Source: Bradyrhizobium sp. CCBAU 51765
GTDB lineage: Bacteria; Pseudomonadota; Alphaproteobacteria; Rhizobiales; Xanthobacteraceae
Length of the DNA stretch: 64,000 nucleotides
Assembly (NCBI RefSeq): GCF_015291725.1
Contig: NZ_CP030038.1
Coordinates: 4,453,001-4,517,000 of the forward strand
Direction of reading: 5' to 3'
In this document: positions 9,098-16,772 of the stretch, one piece after another
Position numbering within the stretch: the stretch's first letter is position 1
Layout of the letters: every line of letters begins with the position of its first letter
Notes under the pieces: model-generated
Databases searched by the model: none
What the model saw: only the letters and a program-made list of their open reading frames with translations
Told to the model about the DNA's origin: nothing
Program-made: the position numbers and the translations under genes

Positions 9098-10081
9098 ATG
9101 GCTGCTGACACCGAAAATGCTCCGCCGGCGGCGCACGTCGAGCCGGTTTGGGATCAGAATCGGACGCGGGGGGACGAGCCGTCCGCGGCCGGGACGAGTC
9201 GCGGGCCTTTTGGGACCAGCGGCGACCGGACGATGTTCGCCGCGATTGCGGCGGTTGCGCTCGCGACCGGAATCGTCAACGCGTTTTCGGGCGCTCAGGA
9301 CGCCGCCTGGCGCGGCGACAGCTACGACATCGGCCGGCGGCTGTTCTGGGAGATGTCGAGCATTGCCGTCGTCCTGCTGCTGCTGCCGATGCTGGTGCTG
9401 GCGGTCCGCCGCATGCGCCGAACGCCCGGCCTTGCCGCCCGCGCAGTAATCGGGGCGATCACCCTGCTCGGCTTTTCGGCGCTCCACATCACCGGCATGG
9501 TCTGGGTGCGGAAGCTTGCGCTCTGGCTCGCCGGAGGCGCCTACGATTTCCGTTTTTCGCTTGCGACGGTCCTTTACGAATTCCGCAAGGATGCCGTGGC
9601 GGTCGTCCTGATCGCCGGCACGATCTGGCTGTTCGAAAGCCGCCGCGAGCTGAAGAGCGCCGTGGCCGCTCCGCCGACACCACCGCCCCCCCAACAGGCT
9701 TCATCGCCGGATGTGATCTGGCTGCGCGACGGTACGAGCCGCGTTCGCGTGATGCCGCACGACATCCTCTGGGTCGCGTCCGCCGGCAACTACATCGAAT
9801 ACAGCCTCGCCGACGGCACCCAGCACCTGATCCGGGGCACGCTGGCGGCCGCGGAAAGCGAGCTGGCGCGATTCTCCATCGTTCGCGTTCACCGGACCAG
9901 GCTTGCCAATCTCGACCGGGTGCACGGCGTGGACCTCAAGCCTTCCGGAGATTTCGAGCTCGCCTTCGACAACGGGCAGTCGCTCGGGGGCAGCCGACGT
10001 TACCGGCCGGCGGTCGCCTCGCTTGGAAGCCGAACCGCCTCCGGAATCAACATTGCCGATCGACCGGCGAAACAGTCGTGA
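9098..10081 (+). CDS. Membrane-anchored LytTR-domain transcription regulator
   Basis: A 327-residue protein. After about 45 polar residues come four likely membrane helices (roughly 46-63, 83-105, 113-135 and 150-172). A Pro-rich linker follows (TPPPPQQ), then a LytTR DNA-binding domain at about 205-305, with IWLRDGTSRVRV, ILWVASAGNYIEY, FSIVRVHRTRLANLDRV and LGGSRRYRPAV. Membrane-bound LytTR proteins are one-component regulators that often sit beside a membrane enzyme they regulate. Here the partner is the divergent acyltransferase, 44 bases away. The signal sensed is unknown. The ATG at 9098 has only a weak ribosome site. Confidence 0.85.
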   Translation: MAADTENAPPAAHVEPVWDQNRTRGDEPSAAGTSRGPFGTSGDRTMFAAIAAVALATGIVNAFSGAQDAAWRGDSYDIGRRLFWEMSSIAVVLLLLPMLVLAVRRMRRTPGLAARAVIGAITLLGFSALHITGMVWVRKLALWLAGGAYDFRFSLATVLYEFRKDAVAVVLIAGTIWLFESRRELKSAVAAPPTPPPPQQASSPDVIWLRDGTSRVRVMPHDILWVASAGNYIEYSLADGTQHLIRGTLAAAESELARFSIVRVHRTRLANLDRVHGVDLKPSGDFELAFDNGQSLGGSRRYRPAVASLGSRTASGINIADRPAKQS

Positions 10082-10414
10082 TTCCAATTGGTTGAGCGCT
10101 GCCCTCCGGCAGAGCGGCCGGCTTCTGCCGTTCTCCGGTTGACCTCGGGCAGGTCCCGATCAGGGGCAGGCTGAGATGACGCTGCCATGACTGACTAAGC
10201 TCTTGAGCCCATTGAGAGATGTCGAAGAAGCTTGCTTTTTGACCCTTGCCTCGTGTTAGAACGCGCGCGTCAGTTCACCTGCGCGCCACTCGCGCATCAT
10301 CCGAGGGCGCGCCTCTCCACCCTCATTCGTGCTCCCGTCGGCCGCAACGCTGATGGAGCCACAGTCGGTTGATTGTGCAGGGATCACCTCCAAGGGACTC
10401 AATCAGAGACATCC
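10082..10414. other. Intergenic stretch without a recognised gene
   Basis: No credible reading frame is seen in these 333 bases on either strand. CGGCAG (10107-10112) and CTGCCG (10125-10130), with GC/GC pairs inside, form a hairpin 26 bases after the LytTR stop and could end that transcript, though no T-run follows. The last 100 bases must carry the promoter of the hydrolase at 10415; I cannot identify a convincing -35/-10 pair. Confidence 0.5.
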
Positions 10415-11062
10415 ATGCCTGAAGTCATTTTTACCGGCCCTGCGGGCCGTCTCGAAGGCCGCTATCACCCGGCCAAGCAGAAGAACGCGCCGATCGCGAT
10501 GATCCTGCATCCGCATCCGCAGTTCCACGGCACGATGAACCATCAGATCGTGTACCAGTGCTACTACGCCTTCGCGCATCGCGGCTTCTCGGTGCTGCGC
10601 TTCAATTTCCGCGGCGTCGGCCGCAGCCAGGGTTCGTTCGACCACGGCACCGGCGAATTGTCTGATGCTGCCGCCGCGCTCGACTGGGCGCAGACCATCA
10701 ATCCCGAAGCGCGCGCCTGCTGGGTCGCCGGCTTCTCCTTCGGCGCCTGGATCGGCATGCAGCTGCTGATGCGCCGCCCTGAGGTCGAAGGCTTCATCTC
10801 GATCGCGCCGCCCGCGAACCTCTATGACTTCTCGTTCCTCGCGCCCTGCCCGTCGTCGGGCCTGATCGTGCATGGCGAGAAGGACGCGGTGGTGCCGCCC
10901 AAGGACGTCAACACGCTGGTCGAGAAGCTGAAGACGCAGAAGGGCATCGTGATCGACCAGCAGATCATCCCTGGCGCCAACCATTTCTTCGACGCCAAGC
11001 TGGAGCCGCTGATGGAAACCATCACGGCGTATCTGGACATGCGTCTCGCCAACGTGCGGTGA
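10415..11062 (+). CDS. Alpha/beta-fold hydrolase (COG2945-like)
   Basis: A 215-residue cytosolic alpha/beta hydrolase. It starts MPEVIFTGPAGRLEGRY and carries the subfamily segment ILHPHPQFHGTMNHQIV, then RFNFRGVGRSQG. The probable nucleophile Ser is in GFSFGAWIG, the acid in HGEKDAVVPP and the His in PGANHFFDAKL, which completes a triad. The substrate is unknown. The ATG at 10415 gives the family N-terminus; an upstream frame from 10373 only adds unconserved sequence. It is transcribed alone, with a convergent GST gene 64 bases downstream. Confidence 0.87.
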   Translation: MPEVIFTGPAGRLEGRYHPAKQKNAPIAMILHPHPQFHGTMNHQIVYQCYYAFAHRGFSVLRFNFRGVGRSQGSFDHGTGELSDAAAALDWAQTINPEARACWVAGFSFGAWIGMQLLMRRPEVEGFISIAPPANLYDFSFLAPCPSSGLIVHGEKDAVVPPKDVNTLVEKLKTQKGIVIDQQIIPGANHFFDAKLEPLMETITAYLDMRLANVR

Positions 11063-11126
11063 AGGGTGCAGCTCAAGCCAGCTTGAGCGCGACGATCCCC
11101 ATCAGCACGGCGACGTCGGCGTGCGC

Positions 11127-11804
11127 TCAGGCCGCAAGCTTGAGCAGATGCGCGTCGTGCCGCACGAGGAACGCGCGCAGCAATTGCGGATAGTCCGCGC
11201 CGACCGCGCTGCGCACGCTCGGACGTTTCGCGAGCTCGGCGCGCCACGCACGGACCTTCGGCACATCGCGGAAGATGCCGTGCTCGGTCAGTTCGTCGAA
11301 CAGATCGAAATAGCGGAAGATCGGCGCGAACACGGCGTCGACGAGACTGAACGCGTCGCCGGCAAAGAATGGACCTGCGCCGAGCGCGGCTTCGACGCGC
11401 GCAAATTTCGCCGCGAGCGCCTGACGCTTGTTCTCGAACGTCGTCGGATCGGTCGTCGTCTCCAGGCCCCAGAGATCACCGAGGATCGCCGAGCCGAACT
11501 CCATCCAGGCACGGTGTTCGGCGCGTTTCAAAGCATCCGCCGGATGCAGCTTCGCACCCCCTTGCGTCTCCTCGATGTACTCGCAGATGACGTTGCTTTC
11601 GAACAGCGCGACCTCGCCCCTCTCGGTCGTCACCACCAGCACCGGCACCTTGCCGAGCGGCGACAGCTTCAAGAACCAGTCTGGCTTGCTGGCGAGATCG
11701 ATGTCGATCCGCTCGAATGGCACGCCCTTCTCCTTCAGCGCGATCACGGCGCGCTGCACGTAGGGACAAAGCTTGTGGCTGATCAGTTTGAGCGAGGCGG
11801 TCAT
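11127..11804 (-). CDS. Glutathione S-transferase family protein
   Basis: A 225-residue protein with an N-terminal thioredoxin-like domain (LISHKLCPYVQRAVIALKEK, KVPVLVV, LFESNVICEYIEE) and a helical C-terminal domain. The CPYVQ motif puts a Cys where omega-like GSTs have their catalytic Cys, so it may act as a glutathione-dependent thiol transferase or reductase and not as a conjugating enzyme. The start at 11804 (MTASLKL) is preferred to one 12 codons upstream, because that upstream part lies in the operator-like region. It is probably controlled by the three ATGCA palindromes just upstream. Confidence 0.88.
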   Translation of the reverse strand: MTASLKLISHKLCPYVQRAVIALKEKGVPFERIDIDLASKPDWFLKLSPLGKVPVLVVTTERGEVALFESNVICEYIEETQGGAKLHPADALKRAEHRAWMEFGSAILGDLWGLETTTDPTTFENKRQALAAKFARVEAALGAGPFFAGDAFSLVDAVFAPIFRYFDLFDELTEHGIFRDVPKVRAWRAELAKRPSVRSAVGADYPQLLRAFLVRHDAHLLKLAA

Positions 11805-11824
11805 GGCGTGATCCCGGCGGTTAG

Positions 11825-11885
11825 ATGCAGATGCATCCAATCTAGATGCATTTGCATAAACTCGTCAAGATCAATGCATCTGCAT
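11825..11885. promoter_or_regulatory. Three operator-like ATGCA-N2-TGCAT palindromes
   Basis: Three near-identical 12-mers occur in 61 bases: ATGCAGATGCAT (11825-11836), ATGCATTTGCAT (11846-11857) and ATGCATCTGCAT (11874-11885). The first and third are exact reverse complements. The third extends to an 18-base palindrome, TCAATGCA-TC-TGCATTGA. Spacings are 21 and 28 bases; 21 is two helical turns. They occupy the promoter region of the GST gene, downstream of the anmK stop. This looks like a dimeric repressor site array (MarR or TetR class would fit), but I know no named regulator for it. Confidence 0.6.
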
Positions 11886-11900
11886 TGATTGGCCGCGATC

Positions 11901-13004
11901 TCAGGGCCGCGCCATGACCCCGCCGGTCATCGGCATCGGCACGCCCGTGGTGGACGGATAGGACAACGGCAGGCCCTTCAGGCCGCGGGCGGCGAGGAAG
12001 CCGAAGGCCTGCGCCTCGATGGCATCGGAGGCCCAGCCCAGCGTGTCGGCGGCCTCGACGGTCGCCGAACCCACCCGCTCCCGCAGCATCCGCAGCATGG
12101 TTAGGTTGCGGGCACCGCCGCCGCAGACGATCCAGTTCCGCGGTCGCCGCGGCAACAGTGGAATGATGCGGGCGATCGCGGCAGCGGTGAAGGCGGTCAG
12201 CGTCGCGGCACCATCGGCCGGCGCGACGTCGCCGAGCTTCAGGGCGGCAAAATCGTTGCGGTCGAGCGATTTCGGCGGCGGCAGCGCGAAGAAGGGCAGC
12301 TCCAGCGCCCGCGCGATCCACGCTTCATCCACCTTGCCGAGCGCTGCGAACTTTCCTTCCGCGTCGAACGCCTGGTTCATGGTGCGGTACATGAAATCGT
12401 CCAGCAGCGCATTGCCGGGGCCAGTGTCGCAAGCGATCAGCGTATCGTTGCCGTCGATATAGGTGATGTTGGAGACGCCGCCGATATTGACCACGACGAT
12501 CGGCCCCTCGCGCTGCAGCGATTGGACGAGCGCCCGGTGGTAGACCGGCACGAAGGGCGCCCCCTGCCCGCCGGCCTCGACGTCGGCCGCGCGGAAATCA
12601 TACATGACGGGAATATGGATCGCCTTGGCCAGTGCCGACCCATCGCCGATCTGCACCGTCAGCCGCTTCTCGGGCCGGTGCAGCACGGTCTGGCCGTGGA
12701 AGCCGACGATGTCGATGTCCTCCGGCCTCATGCGGTTCTGGGCGAGGAAGGCGGTGACCGCCTCGGCATGGGCCCGCGTCACCGCGCGCTCGGCATCGGC
12801 CAGAATGCCCGGGCGGGCGTCGCGTTGCTGCAGATGCACGGCCTCGCTCAGCGCCTGGCGCAGCAGGTTGCGCTCTGCCGGGCTGTAGGCCCGGTAGCCG
12901 GTCGGCCCGAACGCCTTCACCTGTTTTCCGTCGGTTTCGATCAGCGCGACATCCACCCCGTCCAGCGAGGTGCCGCTCATCAAACCGAGTGCCGTCAACA
13001 TCAT
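11901..13004 (-). CDS. anmK: Anhydro-N-acetylmuramic acid kinase
   Basis: A 367-residue AnmK, which phosphorylates and hydrolyses 1,6-anhydro-MurNAc released during cell wall turnover to give MurNAc-6-phosphate. It has GLMSGTSLDGVDVALIE for phosphate binding, GFHGQTVLHRPEK, the substrate loop with VNIGGVSNITYI, ACDTGPGNALLDDFM and CGGGARNLTML. The length is normal for the family (about 370). Two Met codons start the frame (13004, 13001). It is divergent from tyrS with about 165 bases between, the common arrangement in this group of bacteria. Confidence 0.95.
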   Translation of the reverse strand: MMLTALGLMSGTSLDGVDVALIETDGKQVKAFGPTGYRAYSPAERNLLRQALSEAVHLQQRDARPGILADAERAVTRAHAEAVTAFLAQNRMRPEDIDIVGFHGQTVLHRPEKRLTVQIGDGSALAKAIHIPVMYDFRAADVEAGGQGAPFVPVYHRALVQSLQREGPIVVVNIGGVSNITYIDGNDTLIACDTGPGNALLDDFMYRTMNQAFDAEGKFAALGKVDEAWIARALELPFFALPPPKSLDRNDFAALKLGDVAPADGAATLTAFTAAAIARIIPLLPRRPRNWIVCGGGARNLTMLRMLRERVGSATVEAADTLGWASDAIEAQAFGFLAARGLKGLPLSYPSTTGVPMPMTGGVMARP

Positions 13005-13169
13005 GGATCAGCGTCCTCAAGAGACCCGCCCTGGCCTGCCGATCTTGTGCCAGAGGGACACATCTTATAATGCCAACGCGCCAGGTGGCGGGCGGTCATC
13101 GGGTTCCCGCGGAAGACCCTTAAATTGCCCCCAAAACAGTAAACCAAGAATTGTCAGGCACGCCGACAG

Positions 13170-14423
13170 ATGACTGCATTTAAATCGGATTTCCTCAATA
13201 TCCTGCAGGAACGAGGATTCATCCACCAGTGCTCCGATTTCGAGGGGCTGGATGCGCTTGCCGCCAAGGGCGAAGCCATCGCCTATGTCGGCTACGATTG
13301 CACCGCCCGCTCGCTGCACATCGGCAATTACCTGACCATGATGATGCTGCACTGGCTCCAGCAGTCCGGCAACAAGCCGATCACGCTGATGGGCGGCGGT
13401 ACCACCATGGTGGGCGACCCCTCCGGCAAGGACGAGACGCGCGCGATGCGCACCGTCGCCGAGATCGAGGCCAACAAGGAATCGATCCGCGGCGTGTTCG
13501 CAAAGGTGCTCCGCTATGGCGAGGGCAAGAGCGACGCCATCATGCTCGACAATGCGGAGTGGCTGACCAAGCTGAACTGGATCGAGATGCTGCGCGACGT
13601 CGGCCGGCACTTCTCGGTCAACCGCATGCTGACCATGGACTCCGTGCGGCTACGTCTCGAGCGCGAGCAGGAGATGAGCTTCATCGAGTTCAACTACATG
13701 GTCTGCCAGGCCTACGACTTCGTCGAGCTGGCCAAGCGCACCGGCTGCCGCCTCCAGATGGGCGGATCCGACCAATGGGGCAACATCATCATGGGCGTCG
13801 ATCTCGGCCGCCGCATGGGCACCCACCAGCTGTTCGCGCTGACGACACCGCTGCTGACGACAGCGTCGGGCGCCAAGATGGGCAAGACCGCGCAAGGCGC
13901 GGTGTGGCTCAATGCCGACCAGTTCTCGCCGTATGATTTCTGGCAGTACTGGCGCAACACCGAGGACGCCGATGTCGGCAAGTTCCTGAAGCTGTTCACG
14001 ACGCTGCCGATCGCCGAGATCAAGAAGCTCGAGGCGCTCGGCGGCTCGGAGATCAACGAAGCCAAGAAGGTGCTCGCGACCGAGGCGACCGCGCTGCTGC
14101 ACGGCCGGGACGCCGCGAACGAAGCGGCGGAGACCGCGCGCCGCACCTTCGAGGAAGGTGCGCTCGCCGAAAGCCTGCCGACGGTGGAAATTCCGCGTGG
14201 CGAGCTCGACGCCGGCCTCGGCGTGCTCAACGCCTTCGTCAAGGCAGGCCTCGTTGCCTCCAACGGCGAAGCCCGACGGCAGATCAAGGGTGGCGGCCTG
14301 CGCGTCAACGACGCGCCGATTACCGACGAGAAGATGGCGCTGTCGACGGGCAATCTGACTCCGGAAGGCGTGATCAAGCTGTCCTTCGGCAAGAAGAAGC
14401 ACGTGCTCATCAAGCCTGCATAG
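13170..14423 (+). CDS. tyrS: Tyrosyl-tRNA synthetase
   Basis: A 417-residue class I synthetase that charges tRNA-Tyr. The Rossmann domain begins with ILQERGFIHQCSDFEGLD and YVGYDCTARSLHIGNY, where HIGN is the HIGH motif. Tyrosine-binding segments are FIEFNYMVCQAYDF and MGGSDQWGNI. The KMSKS motif appears as KMGKTAQG. A C-terminal S4 RNA-binding domain follows (LVASNGEARRQIKGGGLRVND). The length fits the TyrRS family. The ATG is at 13170. Confidence 0.96.
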   Translation: MTAFKSDFLNILQERGFIHQCSDFEGLDALAAKGEAIAYVGYDCTARSLHIGNYLTMMMLHWLQQSGNKPITLMGGGTTMVGDPSGKDETRAMRTVAEIEANKESIRGVFAKVLRYGEGKSDAIMLDNAEWLTKLNWIEMLRDVGRHFSVNRMLTMDSVRLRLEREQEMSFIEFNYMVCQAYDFVELAKRTGCRLQMGGSDQWGNIIMGVDLGRRMGTHQLFALTTPLLTTASGAKMGKTAQGAVWLNADQFSPYDFWQYWRNTEDADVGKFLKLFTTLPIAEIKKLEALGGSEINEAKKVLATEATALLHGRDAANEAAETARRTFEEGALAESLPTVEIPRGELDAGLGVLNAFVKAGLVASNGEARRQIKGGGLRVNDAPITDEKMALSTGNLTPEGVIKLSFGKKKHVLIKPA

Positions 14424-14445
14424 GCGTATGAGCTTTTCACTGCTT

Positions 14446-14475
14446 GTCAGGGCGCTCCGAAGCGCGCTCCCTGAC
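14446..14475. terminator. Hairpin between tyrS and the MFS gene
   Basis: GTCAGGG-CGC and GCG-CGCT-CCCTGAC form a stem with a 7-bp outer arm, 22 bases after the tyrS stop. It has no T-run on either side, so it may be a weak terminator or a processing site. It ends five bases before the ATG at 14480 and includes the alternative TTG start at 14444-14446, which is a reason to prefer the ATG for the MFS gene. Confidence 0.4.
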
Positions 14476-14479
14476 GGCA

Positions 14480-15751
14480 ATGGACCAGAACGCGACCAAG
14501 GAAACGAGCAAGGATAAGCACCGGGATGGCGTCGCAGCGACACCGCAAGGCGTCGCACGTATCGCGCTCACCGTGCTCGCACTCTGCTTCACGCTGGCCG
14601 TGCTGGGACGCGGGCTCGGCGACAGTTTTACGGTATTCCTGAAGCCGATCTCGGAAAGTTTTGGCTGGGACCGCGCGCAGATCGTATCGGTCTATTCACT
14701 CACCTGGCTCGCGAGCGGCCTCACCGCCCCCTTCGTCGGACGCCTGTTCGATCATTCCGGCCCGCGCATCGTCTATGCGCTTGGCCTGCTGCTGCTCGGC
14801 GCGGCCTTCCTGATCGCGGCGCACGCGCAGCATCTGTGGCAGTTCCAGCTCTCGATCGGCCTCTGCGTCGGCATCGGCATCGCCTTCATCGGCATCGTGC
14901 CGAACTCGATCCTGCTCGGCCGCTGGTTCGGGCCGCGCCTGCCAACCGCGATGTCGGTGGTGTATTCGGCGATGGGCGGCGGCGTGCTGGCGCTGCTGCC
15001 GGCCTCGCAGCTGCTGATCGATCACATCGGCTGGCGCGGCACCTACCAGCTGTTCGGCTTTGCCGCGCTCGGGCTGCTGGTGCCGCTGCTGCTCCTGCCC
15101 TGGCGCATGTTCGCGGCCGGCTCACCGCACGTCGCCAAGAAGAGCGATCCGGATTTCGTCGACAGCGGCTGGACGCTTGTGAGCGCGATGCGTCATCACG
15201 CCTTCTGGGCGCTGTTCTCGACCTTCTTCTTCACCGCGGTCGGCATGTATTCCATCGCGGCGCAGATCGTGGCCTATTTGATCGACGCCGGCTTTCCGCC
15301 GCTCCAGGCTGCGACCGCCTGGGGCTTCTCCGGCGTCGTGCTGGTGTTCGGCATGCTCGGCGTCTCCGCGCTCGACGGCCTGATCGGACGCCGGCCATCG
15401 GTGCTGCTCAGCTACGCGATCTCGATCCTCGGCATCGTTCTGCTCTGGCTGCTGCAGTACTATCCGAACGTCATCCTGCTCACCGGTTTCGTCGTCTGCT
15501 TCGGCAGCATGATGGGCTCCCGCGGGCCGCTGATCACCGCGACCGCGATGAAGATCTTTCGCGGCAAGCGCGTCGGCACCATCTTCGGCACCATCTCGAT
15601 CGGAAGCGGCTTGGGCTCGGCCTTCGGCTCATGGAGCGGCGGTCTGATTCACGACGCAACGCACGGCTACAATCTCCTGCTGGTCTTCGCGCTTGCGAGC
15701 GTGATCCTCGGAATGATTCCATTCCTGATCGTCCCCGCCTTGCGGGAATAG
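14480..15751 (+). CDS. MFS transporter (OFA/monocarboxylate-like)
   Basis: A 423-residue protein with about twelve membrane helices in two halves. The N-terminal half has GRGLGDSFTVFLKPISESFGW, SLTWLASGLTAPFVGRLFDH and SGPRIVYALGLLLLG; the loop-2 RLFDHSGPR segment is the MFS signature. The GDSFTVFLKP opening resembles the oxalate/formate antiporter and monocarboxylate porter branch. The substrate is not evident. A 35-residue polar N-terminus precedes helix 1. A TTG at 14444 would add 12 residues but lies in a hairpin. Confidence 0.85.
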   Translation: MDQNATKETSKDKHRDGVAATPQGVARIALTVLALCFTLAVLGRGLGDSFTVFLKPISESFGWDRAQIVSVYSLTWLASGLTAPFVGRLFDHSGPRIVYALGLLLLGAAFLIAAHAQHLWQFQLSIGLCVGIGIAFIGIVPNSILLGRWFGPRLPTAMSVVYSAMGGGVLALLPASQLLIDHIGWRGTYQLFGFAALGLLVPLLLLPWRMFAAGSPHVAKKSDPDFVDSGWTLVSAMRHHAFWALFSTFFFTAVGMYSIAAQIVAYLIDAGFPPLQAATAWGFSGVVLVFGMLGVSALDGLIGRRPSVLLSYAISILGIVLLWLLQYYPNVILLTGFVVCFGSMMGSRGPLITATAMKIFRGKRVGTIFGTISIGSGLGSAFGSWSGGLIHDATHGYNLLLVFALASVILGMIPFLIVPALRE

Positions 15752-15864
15752 GTCTCCCCGACGTAACCTGCATCCCTTGGCGTCACCGGGATATTACGTA
15801 CGAGCCCGAGGCGAACGCGCAAAAATGACGGATCGCGCGCGGCTGAAAGGCCGGGCCTGCGGTG

Positions 15865-15890
15865 TTTTGTCCGACATGACAAAAATGTCA
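15865..15890. promoter_or_regulatory. Overlapping inverted repeats upstream of the DoxX gene
   Basis: TTTTGTC-CGACAT-GACAAAA (15865-15884) is a perfect 7-6-7 inverted repeat. It overlaps TGACA-AAAA-TGTCA (15877-15890), so three GACA/TGTC half-sites stand in a row. The block lies about 80 bases before the DoxX start, in a GC-rich intergenic region where such A/T-rich symmetry stands out. It is a candidate operator; I do not recognise the regulator. Confidence 0.4.
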
Positions 15891-15969
15891 GCGCGGAATT
15901 GATCGTAGGTGGCTTGCGAGACGGAACTGAATACGGTCCAAGTCGCAGCATTGGATGGAGGGCAAACCA

Positions 15970-16407
15970 ATGGACTTTCCTTATCTCTCTCGCTTTCAAC
16001 CGGTTCTGCTGAGCCTGTTTCGCTTCGTCACCGGCCTGTTGCTGTTCCAGTACGGCGTCGCCAAGCTGTTCAAGTTTCCGGTGCTTCCCTACTTCGCCAA
16101 CATTCCGCCGCTGATCTGGACGGCCGGTGCGATCGAGCTCGTGCTCGGCGCGCTCCTGATGCTCGGCCTGTTCACGCGGCTCACCGCGTTCATCCTCTCG
16201 GGTGAAATGGCCTTCGCCTACTTCATGGGCCACATGCTCAAGGGCGAGACGCCGGTGTTCCTGCCGCTGCTGAACGGCGGCACTGCAGCGATCCTGTTCT
16301 GCTTCGCCTGTCTCTATCTCTCGGCGGCCGGCGGCGGCTCGGTGAGCGTCGATGCCGCGATGGGCAAGGAGAGCGGCGCAGGCGGCGACGCCTATGCGCG
16401 GCGCTGA
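15970..16407 (+). CDS. DoxX-family membrane protein
   Basis: A 145-residue inner-membrane protein with four helices. It has the DoxX/DoxD segment LFRFVTGLLLFQYGVAKLF, a second helix IPPLIWTAGAIELVLGALL, LGLFTRLTAFILSGEMAFAY and a C-terminal helix FLPLLNGGTAAILFCFACLY. DoxX-like proteins are small quinone-linked or redox-associated membrane proteins whose exact role in proteobacteria is unclear. The frame is open from 15955, but GGAGGG at 15956-15961 is a fitting ribosome site for the second Met at 15970, so I start there. It appears to be a single-gene unit, with a terminator hairpin just after it. Confidence 0.87.
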   Translation: MDFPYLSRFQPVLLSLFRFVTGLLLFQYGVAKLFKFPVLPYFANIPPLIWTAGAIELVLGALLMLGLFTRLTAFILSGEMAFAYFMGHMLKGETPVFLPLLNGGTAAILFCFACLYLSAAGGGSVSVDAAMGKESGAGGDAYARR

Positions 16408-16437
16408 CGCGCTTCGCCGGTTAACCTGAAAGTAAGA

Positions 16438-16463
16438 CGGCACCGGCGGATCTGCCGGTGCCG
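16438..16463. terminator. Bidirectional hairpin after the DoxX gene
   Basis: GGCACCGGC (16439-16447) and GCCGGTGCC (16454-16462) form a perfect 9-bp stem with a 6-base loop. The hairpin lies between the end of the plus-strand DoxX gene and the end of the minus-strand 28-codon ORF, so it may serve both. There is no strong T-run on either strand. Confidence 0.6.
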
Positions 16464-16464
16464 G

Positions 16465-16551
16465 TCAGCGCGTCCCCAGCACGTTCCAGATGAGAACGAG
16501 GACCGCCACGAGCAGCACGGACATGATGATTCGGTGAACGAATCGATTCAT
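16465..16551 (-). CDS. Small membrane peptide, 28 residues
   Basis: A short ORF encoding MNRFVHRIIMSVLLVAVLVL then IWNVLGTR. It has a positively charged start, one membrane helix (about residues 9-24) and a short polar end: a typical single-pass small membrane protein. An AGGAG ribosome site stands five bases before the ATG at 16551, and a hairpin follows its stop by a few bases, which together make translation likely. It does not match a family I know by name. It is convergent with the DoxX gene and divergent from the chemoreceptor at 16773. Confidence 0.62.
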   Translation of the reverse strand: MNRFVHRIIMSVLLVAVLVLIWNVLGTR

Positions 16552-16772
16552 GAGCGCTCCTGCGACGCAGGCTGACCGCCAAAGCGAATAACCAACTCTC
16601 TTCGGCATCCGGATTGGCCCGCACCGCCGCTTGTCGCCGAACCGGTTGCAGGCTTGCGCATACGGTTGCACCGCAGCGTTCGCGCGGCGCGGTTCTGCGC
16701 GCGCATGTTCACGTTTGGTAAGAACTTCCTGCTACCCATGCGAGCAATAACAATCATTCCGTAGGGGCTGTG

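Noticed and set aside
15923..15947. Possible EcfG promoter before the DoxX gene
   Set aside because: GGAAC is present, but 16 bases on the sequence is CGCA and not CGTT, and no better spacing is found. It fails the criterion that the three accepted sites meet.
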